Assembly (NCBI GenBank): GCA_905235885.1
Contig: CAJONM010000096.1
Coordinates: 1 to 5,245, forward strand
Origin: an uncultured Clostridia bacterium
GTDB lineage: Bacteria > Bacillota > Clostridia > UBA1381
Direction of reading: 5' to 3'
Length of the DNA: 5,245 bases
The position numbers were made by a program, and so were the translations under genes. Shown in pieces: positions 1 through 4,116 of the stretch (positions are counted from its first letter, which is position 1; every line of letters starts with the position of its first letter). Below the pieces are notes generated by a model that did not search any database, was not told the DNA's origin, and was given only the letters and a program-made list of their open reading frames with translations.

Positions 1-31
1 AAATTCACGAACAAAAAAGTGCCGACAACGC

Positions 32-57
32 AAAAATGGCTTGAAATCAAGCCATTT
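32..57 (-). terminator. Probable intrinsic terminator after tRNA-Thr
   Basis: A perfect 10-bp inverted repeat (34-43 with 48-57, loop 44-47) lies about 28 bases past the 3' end of tRNA-Thr. Read on the minus strand, the second arm runs into five T residues, three of them inside the stem, and then GCG. The stem is only moderately GC-rich and the U-tract is short, so termination may be incomplete. On the plus strand only three T residues follow, so it is assigned to the minus strand. Confidence 0.6.
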
Positions 58-85
58 CGCGTGTATCAATTTTTCGGTACAAGTA

Positions 86-161
86 TGGAGCTGGTAATGG
101 GACTCGAACCCGCGACCTGCTCATTACGAATGAGCTGCTCTACCGACTGAGCTATACCAGC
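86..161 (-). tRNA. tRNA-Thr(CGU)
   Basis: The minus strand folds as a complete 76-nt tRNA including an encoded CCA (86-88). The acceptor stem is GCTGGTA with TACCAGC. The D stem is GCTC/GAGC. The anticodon stem is GCTCA/TGAGC around loop TTCGTAA, giving anticodon CGU, which reads the threonine codon ACG. The discriminator is U (position 89). The T loop TTCGAGT is canonical. The T stem is weak: GCGGG opposite CCCAT leaves three G-C pairs, one C-A mismatch and one G-U. The gene lies 119 bases downstream of rpsU on the same strand. No good sigma-A promoter was found between them (the best candidate, TTGAAA with TAGAAT, has a 19-base spacer), so it may be cut from an rpsU transcript. The identity is clear from the fold; the transcription route is inferred. 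Confidence 0.96.
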
Positions 162-168
162 ATTAAAT

Positions 169-197
169 GCGGAAAGAGAGACGCTCTCCCTTTCCGC
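169..197 (-). other. Hairpin between rpsU and tRNA-Thr
   Basis: An inverted repeat of eight bases (169-176 with 190-197) continues after a two-base bulge into four more pairs (177-180 with 184-187) around a three-base loop. On the minus strand it ends seven bases before the tRNA 5' end and is followed by ATTTAAT, not a true U-tract. It could be a weak rpsU terminator, or a structure marking the site where a joint rpsU-tRNA transcript is processed. The sequence does not decide between these. Confidence 0.5.
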
Positions 198-280
198 GTG
201 TTTATCACTATCTCGGGATATTATTCTAAGAGTCCGTTATCGAAATATTTCAAACTTATCCTCAATAGCCAATAGCAAAA

Positions 281-454
281 TTAGTATTTTCTCTTTCTTG
301 CTGCTTCTGACTTCTTCTTGCGCTTTACGCTCGGCTTCTCGTAATGCTCACGCTTTCTTACTTCAGCCATAACTCCCGACTTTGCACACTGGCGTTTAAA
401 TCTTCTCAAGGCACTGTCGAGGGATTCATTCTCTTTAATCCTGATTTCAGACAC
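281..454 (-). CDS. rpsU: 30S ribosomal protein S21 (bS21)
   Basis: The minus strand encodes 57 residues from a GTG start: MSEIRIKENESLDSALRRFK at the N-terminus, VRKREHYEKPSVKRKKKSEA in the middle, and a very basic C-terminus ending RKRKY. This matches bS21, a small arginine- and lysine-rich protein that joins the 30S subunit late, next to the anti-Shine-Dalgarno end of 16S rRNA, and helps initiation. Family members in Firmicutes are about 57-58 residues, so the gene is full length. The GTG start is chosen because GGAGG lies nine bases upstream and because residues 1-28 are typical of the family. The only in-frame ATG is residue 29, in the conserved core. A consensus promoter and an 87-base leader with a hairpin precede it. 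tRNA-Thr follows on the same strand. ATG-only gene finding would miss this gene. Confidence 0.96.
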   Translation of the reverse strand: MSEIRIKENESLDSALRRFKRQCAKSGVMAEVRKREHYEKPSVKRKKKSEAARKRKY

Positions 455-462
455 TCTATATT

Positions 463-472
463 CCCTCCTCCC
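463..472 (-). promoter_or_regulatory. Ribosome binding site of rpsU
   Basis: The minus strand reads GGGAGGAGGG, which contains a full GGAGG (464-468) nine bases before the GTG at 452-454. This strong site supports the non-ATG start of rpsU. Confidence 0.85.
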
Positions 473-513
473 GACAAGTCAATTAATAAAACGGACTCGA
501 TGGAAATAATAAC

Positions 514-531
514 GCTGTATCTTTATACAGC
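514..531 (-). other. Hairpin in the rpsU leader
   Basis: A perfect 7-bp inverted repeat (GCTGTAT with ATACAGC, four-base loop) lies about ten bases after the expected transcription start of rpsU, near the 5' end of the roughly 87-base leader. It might stabilise the mRNA or be part of a larger leader fold that binds a regulator. It has no U-tract and lies too close to the start to look like an attenuator. Only the pairing is seen; any role is inferred. Confidence 0.45.
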
Positions 532-547
532 TCGTACAACACTGTAC

Positions 548-577
548 ATTATACTACAACAAACATCATTTTGTCAA
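548..577 (-). promoter_or_regulatory. Sigma-A promoter of rpsU
   Basis: The minus strand holds a perfect TTGACA (572-577) and a perfect TATAAT (548-553) with an 18-base spacer. The expected start is near 541. Full consensus boxes fit a highly expressed ribosomal protein gene. It points away from the queH promoter about 75 bases to the right, so the two genes are divergent. Confidence 0.92.
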
Positions 578-649
578 GCACTTATTGAATATTTTTGATA
601 AAAATGTTAAATTTATTTTTATTCAATTATGCAGTATCACATCACAATC

Positions 650-678
650 TTGATTTTCATAGATTTTTGTGTTATACT
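650..678 (+). promoter_or_regulatory. Sigma-A promoter of queH
   Basis: TTGATT (650-655) and TATACT (673-678) are separated by 17 bases, and TG one base upstream of the -10 box gives an extended -10. The expected start is near 685, leaving a leader of about 43 bases before queH. The leader shows no obvious riboswitch. This is the only convincing plus-strand promoter found upstream of the queH-folC-HD-folP run. Confidence 0.8.
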
Positions 679-727
679 CAAGATATGGGAGTGTATCATC
701 TCAAATCTGACCGTAGCGGAGATTATT

Positions 728-1336
728 ATGAAACAGAACTACCAATTGATCTTGGATAAAACGATCAATGAAATAAAAAGCGCGGATCGCAAGCCGTCTC
801 TCCTTGTGCACGCCTGCTGCGCGCCATGCTCATCATATGTATTGGAGTATCTGAATGAATATTTTGATATAACTGTATTTTTCTATAACCCAAACATAAC
901 CGAACAGGACGAATATGAAAAAAGAGCCGTTGAGATAAAGCGGCTGATCGGCGAGATGCCGAAAAAGAACGATATAAAGCTTATGTACGGTGATTATGAG
1001 CCGCAGCGTTTCTTTGAAATATCAGCCGGACTTGAGGATCTCCCCGAAGGCGGCGAACGCTGTCTTAAATGCTACCGATTGCGGCTTGAAGAAACGGCGC
1101 AGGCGGCGCATAACGGCGGATTTGATTATTTTACGACTACGCTTTCGATAAGTCCTCACAAAGACGCTCAGGCTCTTAACGAGATCGGAGCGGATGTCGC
1201 GGCAAGATACGATGTAAATTATCTGTTTTCCGATTTTAAAAAAAGAGGCGGCTACAAGCGCTCGTGCGAGCTTTCGGTAATCTACGGCTTGTATCGTCAG
1301 GATTATTGCGGCTGCATTTATTCACGCAAAGAATAA
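728..1336 (+). CDS. queH: Epoxyqueuosine reductase QueH
   Basis: QueH catalyses the last step of queuosine synthesis, reducing epoxyqueuosine to queuosine at wobble position 34 of tRNAs for Tyr, His, Asn and Asp. It is unrelated to the cobalamin enzyme QueG and carries an iron-sulfur centre. The 202-residue protein shows the family signatures: HACCAPCSSYV (Cys30, Cys31, Cys34), FYNPNI near 52-57, GERCLKCYRLRLEETA with Cys112 and Cys115, TTTLSISPHKD near 136-146, and a C-terminal block DFKKRGGYKRSCELS followed by YRQDYCGCIYS. The adjacent Cys30-Cys31 pair and the Cys112-x2-Cys115 pair are the expected cluster ligands. The start at 728 has GGAG six bases upstream. An upstream in-frame ATG at 629 was set aside because it lies before the promoter and adds 33 non-family residues. 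No plus-strand terminator is visible after it, so read-through toward folC is plausible. Confidence 0.95.
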   Translation: MKQNYQLILDKTINEIKSADRKPSLLVHACCAPCSSYVLEYLNEYFDITVFFYNPNITEQDEYEKRAVEIKRLIGEMPKKNDIKLMYGDYEPQRFFEISAGLEDLPEGGERCLKCYRLRLEETAQAAHNGGFDYFTTTLSISPHKDAQALNEIGADVAARYDVNYLFSDFKKRGGYKRSCELSVIYGLYRQDYCGCIYSRKE

Positions 1337-1364
1337 AACGCCTTCGTCGCACACCGCATAAAGT

Positions 1365-1393
1365 AAAAAACGGAGCAAAGCGAACTTTGCTCC
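1365..1393 (-). terminator. Intrinsic terminator of tRNA-Ser
   Basis: A perfect 9-bp stem (1372-1380 with 1385-1393) has the loop TTCG on the minus strand and is followed by G and then six T residues (1365-1370). It starts only four bases past the encoded CCA of tRNA-Ser. On the plus strand the hairpin is followed by CACATGG with no T-run, so it should not stop plus-strand transcription from queH. Confidence 0.9.
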
Positions 1394-1397
1394 CACA

Positions 1398-1487
1398 TGG
1401 AGGAGAGGATGGGATTCGAACCCACGAACGAGTTACCCCGTTACAGCATTTCCAATGCTGCGCCTTCGACCACTCGGCCACCTCTCC
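1398..1487 (-). tRNA. tRNA-Ser(GGA)
   Basis: The minus strand folds as a class II tRNA of 90 nt including encoded CCA (1398-1400). The acceptor stem is GGAGAGG with CCTCTCC, and the D stem is GCC/GGC. The anticodon stem is CAGCA/TGCTG around loop TTGGAAA, giving anticodon GGA, which reads UCC and UCU. A long variable arm pairs AACGGG with CTCGTT (one G-U). The T arm is GTGGG, TTCGAAT, CCCAT. The discriminator is U (position 1401), whereas serine tRNAs usually have G73. It has its own promoter and terminator and lies antisense in the gap between queH and folC. Confidence 0.97.
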
Positions 1488-1498
1488 AAACATCGCAT

Positions 1499-1527
1499 AG
1501 TATATCACAACGCACTTGATTTGTCAA
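1499..1527 (-). promoter_or_regulatory. Sigma-A promoter of tRNA-Ser
   Basis: The minus strand holds a perfect TTGACA (1522-1527) and TATACT (1499-1504) with a 17-base spacer and TG one base upstream of the -10 box (extended -10). The expected start is near 1492, only about five bases before the mature tRNA 5' end. The -35 box directly abuts the Shine-Dalgarno sequence of folC (AGAGGA, 1527-1532) on the other strand, so the two signals are packed back to back. Confidence 0.9.
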
Positions 1528-1540
1528 GAGGAATTTTGAT

Positions 1541-2785
1541 ATGACATATAATAACGCAAGAGAATATATTAAAAATCTTAATCCCAACCGGATCGTACCG
1601 GGGCTTAATTCGATAAAGGCTCTGTGCCGTCTTCTCGGTGATCCGCAAAAAAAACTGAAATATATACATATCGCCGGAACAAACGGCAAAGGCTCCGCGG
1701 GCGCATTTACGGAAAGCATCATTTTGGCGTCGGACAGCAGTGTGGCGCGATTTTCCTCGCCGTCGGTGGGCGATTATCTCCAAATGTTTACAATAAACGG
1801 CAAACCTGTTACGCGCGAGCTTTATACCGAATGCGTCATGGAAATATCATCGGTAATGCCCATGCTTCACAGGGACGGGATATTCCCCACTTCATTTGAG
1901 GCGGAAACCGCAGCGGCATTTTTGATGTTTGCAAAAAACATGCCCGATTATGTCATAACAGAATGCGGCATGGGCGGTATGGATGACTGTACAAATATTA
2001 TCCCCTCGCCTTTGGTGTGTATTATTACTCCGATTTCATATGATCATCGACTTTTTCTTGGTGAAACTTTAGATGCGATCGCAACACACAAAGCCGGGAT
2101 AATAAAGCGCGGCGCGTCTGTCGTAACATCACAGCAGCTGCCGGATTGTATGGCTCCGATAACAAAGGCATCGAAAAAAAACGGTTCTCCGTTGTATGTG
2201 GCAAGCGATATATCGAATATATCATACGGCTCCAATTCAACAAAATTCATCTTTGAAGGGAATAAATACGAAATACCGCTTTTGGGCGTTTTCCAGCCGC
2301 AGAACGCGGCACTTGCCATAAAAACGGCACAACTTCTCGGCATCAACGAGCATGATATAAAAAGCGGCTTGGCAGCGGCAAAGTGGGAGTATCGGTTTGA
2401 ACGCATCGGCAGATATATATTGGATGGCGCTCATAATGAAGCCGCTGCTGCAGCGCTTGTCGACTCGCTTAAAATATATGCGACAGGCAGCAACGCATTT
2501 ATATGCGGCTGCTTCAGAGATAAGGATTATATGAAAATAGCCCGGATCACCGCGCCTTATGCCGACGCCGTGTACTGTGTAACACCGCCAACGAGCCGCG
2601 GACTTGAAAGCAAAGTCCTTGCCGACGCATTTGAGAAATACACGAACATCGTATACGATCATAAAAATACAGATGAGGCAATTTACGCCGCATCGAAAAA
2701 AAATTACGATAATATCATAATTTTTGGTTCGCTTTCGATACTTAACGATGCAAAAAAAACGATAGAAAGGATAGGCTCATTATGA
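1541..2785 (+). CDS. folC: Bifunctional dihydrofolate / folylpolyglutamate synthase FolC
   Basis: FolC joins glutamate to dihydropteroate and extends the polyglutamate tail of reduced folates, using ATP in the cytoplasm. The 414-residue protein is close to family length (about 420-430) and belongs to the Mur ligase superfamily. Visible parts are the P-loop HIAGTNGKGS (43-52), FSSPSV (71-76), ECGMGGMDDCTN (141-152), the DH and KAGI segment (168-190, with Lys184 in the place of the usual carbamylated lysine), GVFQPQNAALAI (249-260), and DGAHN (295-299) opening the C-terminal domain. It differs from the usual motifs: GMGGMDDCTN for GLGGRxDATN, FQ for HQ, and a short link between the domains (282-294). 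AGAGGA precedes the ATG. Its last bases overlap the next start (ATGA), suggesting translational coupling. No dedicated promoter was seen. A close FolC-like paralogue cannot be excluded. Confidence 0.92.
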   Translation: MTYNNAREYIKNLNPNRIVPGLNSIKALCRLLGDPQKKLKYIHIAGTNGKGSAGAFTESIILASDSSVARFSSPSVGDYLQMFTINGKPVTRELYTECVMEISSVMPMLHRDGIFPTSFEAETAAAFLMFAKNMPDYVITECGMGGMDDCTNIIPSPLVCIITPISYDHRLFLGETLDAIATHKAGIIKRGASVVTSQQLPDCMAPITKASKKNGSPLYVASDISNISYGSNSTKFIFEGNKYEIPLLGVFQPQNAALAIKTAQLLGINEHDIKSGLAAAKWEYRFERIGRYILDGAHNEAAAAALVDSLKIYATGSNAFICGCFRDKDYMKIARITAPYADAVYCVTPPTSRGLESKVLADAFEKYTNIVYDHKNTDEAIYAASKKNYDNIIIFGSLSILNDAKKTIERIGSL

Positions 2786-3246
2786 AAAGATGCGATAAAA
2801 TATATGCCCATCCGCTGTATAAAGAACATATGGAAATAATCCGCAAGGCGGAAAAGGACAGAAAATTCTGTCTGCACGATCTCGCCCATGCAATGGATGT
2901 TGCAAGGATAGGACGAATAATAATAGCGGAGCGGCATCTTGATATAGACACAGAGCTGTTCTATGCCGCGGCACTTCTGCACGACGCCGCCAGATACTGC
3001 GGCAAGCCGCATAATATATCCGGCGCGGAGCTTGCGGCAAGGATAATGCCCGATTGCGGTTTTTCCTCAGATGAGACATCATCCGTATGTAATGCGATAC
3101 GCTGTCACAGGCGCGACGGCGGCGCGAATGAATTTTCTAAGGTGTTATACGAGGCGGATAAGCGGTCGCGTATGTGTTTCGACTGCACGGCTGCAGATGA
3201 ATGCTATTGGGAAGAGGAAAAGAGAAATCTCACAATTGATATATGA
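2782..3246 (+). CDS. HD-domain phosphohydrolase, folate-operon type
   Basis: This 154-residue protein has the HD metal-dependent phosphohydrolase pattern: CLHDLAHAMDVARIG (30-44, with His32 and His36 as candidates for the first ligand), LLHDAARY (65-72, the HD pair at 67-68), a later IRCHRRD (106-112) and EADKRSRMCF (124-133, Asp126). Past the domain core lies a cysteine cluster, Cys132-x2-Cys135-x5-Cys141, in CFDCTAADECYW. No signal peptide or membrane segment is visible. It shares ATGA with the folC stop and ends just before folP, so it is almost certainly co-expressed with both. HD enzymes hydrolyse phosphate esters of nucleotides and related compounds. From position alone, a role in removing phosphate from dihydroneopterin triphosphate or monophosphate is possible. 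The substrate is not shown by the sequence; a nucleotide or housekeeping phosphatase is equally possible. Confidence 0.85.
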   Translation: MKRCDKIYAHPLYKEHMEIIRKAEKDRKFCLHDLAHAMDVARIGRIIIAERHLDIDTELFYAAALLHDAARYCGKPHNISGAELAARIMPDCGFSSDETSSVCNAIRCHRRDGGANEFSKVLYEADKRSRMCFDCTAADECYWEEEKRNLTIDI

Positions 3247-3251
3247 TACAT

Positions 3252-3257
3252 AAAGGA
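3252..3257 (+). promoter_or_regulatory. Ribosome binding site that decides the folP start
   Basis: AAAGGA lies six bases before the ATG at 3264. The alternative in-frame ATG at 3243 overlaps the HD stop codon but has no Shine-Dalgarno-like sequence before it, which favours 3264. Confidence 0.7.
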
Positions 3258-3263
3258 ATAGAT

Positions 3264-4067
3264 ATGAAAATAGGAAACAAAAGCTTTGATATAAATAAAA
3301 CCCATATTATGGGCATCCTCAATGTCACGCCTGATTCATTTTCCGACGGCGGACGCTGGAATACCGTTGACGGCGCGTTGCATTGCGCGGAGAGAATGAT
3401 AAATGACGGGGCGGCAATTATAGATATAGGCGGCGAATCGACACGCCCGAATTACACGCCGATATCTGATGATGAGGAGATCCGCCGCACGGCTCCGATA
3501 ATAGAGGCAATCAAAAAAGCATTTGATGTACCCGTCTCGATCGACACATATAAATCGGCAGTTGCACACGCGGCACTGCACAGCGGCGCTGATATGATAA
3601 ATGATATATGGGGACTGAAATATGATAAGAAGATCGCCGATGAAGCAAAGCGCTCAGACGCTGCGATATGTCTCGTTCATAACAGAAAAAAAAGCGTTTA
3701 TAACGATTTTTTAGATGATGTTTTATCGGATCTACGATCAAGCATAAATATCGCAACGAAGCACGGCATAGCACTCGAAAAGATAATAACAGATCCCGGT
3801 ATAGGATTTGCAAAAACCTACAAGGAAAATCTCATAATAACTAACAACCTCGATAAATTACATGAGCTTGGCTGCCCAATATTGTACGGTGCGTCCCGTA
3901 AATCCATGATAGGTAACGCGCTTGATCTGCCCGTAGATCAGCGCCTCGAAGGCACGATAGCATTATCCGTTCTCGCCTGCATGAAAGGGGCAATGTTTGT
4001 CAGAGTGCATGATGTCAAGGAAAACTATCGTGCTGTAAAAATGATCGAGACCATTATCAGACAATAA
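3264..4067 (+). CDS. folP: Dihydropteroate synthase FolP
   Basis: FolP condenses 6-hydroxymethyl-dihydropterin pyrophosphate with p-aminobenzoate to make dihydropteroate, the substrate of FolC; it is the sulfonamide target. The 267-residue TIM barrel shows every family block: MGILNVTPDSFSDGG (16-30), IDIGGESTRP (54-62), SIDTYK (92-97), INDIWG (112-117), LVHN (137-140), ITDPGIGFAKT (176-186), GASRKSMIG (209-217), RLEGTIA (227-233) and VRVHDV (246-251). Length is normal and no key residue appears lost. The start at 3264 is preferred for its ribosome site and because the family usually begins shortly before this point; a start at 3243 would add MIHKGID and overlap the upstream stop. It is the last gene of the plus-strand run, ending one base before a strong inverted repeat. 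folE, folB and folK are not in the window. Confidence 0.96.
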   Translation: MKIGNKSFDINKTHIMGILNVTPDSFSDGGRWNTVDGALHCAERMINDGAAIIDIGGESTRPNYTPISDDEEIRRTAPIIEAIKKAFDVPVSIDTYKSAVAHAALHSGADMINDIWGLKYDKKIADEAKRSDAAICLVHNRKKSVYNDFLDDVLSDLRSSINIATKHGIALEKIITDPGIGFAKTYKENLIITNNLDKLHELGCPILYGASRKSMIGNALDLPVDQRLEGTIALSVLACMKGAMFVRVHDVKENYRAVKMIETIIRQ

Positions 4068-4110
4068 AACAAGGGGGTGTAAAAAACTCAGTTTTTTACA
4101 CCCCCTTGTT
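4068..4110. terminator. Bidirectional terminator between folP and obgE
   Basis: A perfect 19-bp inverted repeat (4068-4086 with 4092-4110, loop CTCAG) begins right after the folP stop and ends six bases before the obgE stop. Each arm has a GGGGGTGT core next to an A6 or T6 block facing the loop. Tails on both strands are T-rich: TTGTTCATTGTTT after the plus-strand stem, TTGTTTTATTG after the core on the minus strand. It can therefore stop both convergent transcripts. Confidence 0.9.
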
Positions 4111-4116
4111 CATTGT

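Noticed and set aside
344..598. Plus-strand open frame of 84 codons
   Set aside because: It runs antisense through rpsU, its leader and its promoter, has no ribosome site and no recognisable protein pattern.
629..727. Upstream extension of queH from an ATG at 629
   Set aside because: It begins before the predicted promoter and transcription start, and its 33 residues are not part of QueH; the ATG at 728 has GGAG at good spacing.
679..727. preQ1 riboswitch in the queH leader
   Set aside because: The leader is about 43 bases and shows no preQ1-like stem and A-rich tail. The only pairing seen, ATCTC with GAGAT over the ribosome site, is five pairs with a 16-base loop and is too weak to claim.
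1264..1508. Open frames on both strands across tRNA-Ser, one containing EDGIRTHERV and the other GEVAEWSKAQ
   Set aside because: These peptides are the well-known false translations of tRNA genes. The DNA folds as tRNA-Ser(GGA), with promoter and terminator.
1337..1540. Tetrahydrofolate riboswitch upstream of folC
   Set aside because: The structured sequence here is fully explained by the antisense tRNA-Ser and its terminator; nothing resembling the riboswitch core was seen.
2025..3082. Several minus-strand open frames beneath folC and the HD gene, and others beneath folP and obgE
   Set aside because: They are shadows of clear protein families on the opposite strand, with no ribosome sites or domain patterns of their own.
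4068..4110. Perfect 19-bp inverted repeat as a mobile-element end or attachment site
   Set aside because: It lies between two convergent stop codons with T-rich tails on both sides, and no transposase or integrase is nearby; a bidirectional terminator explains it.
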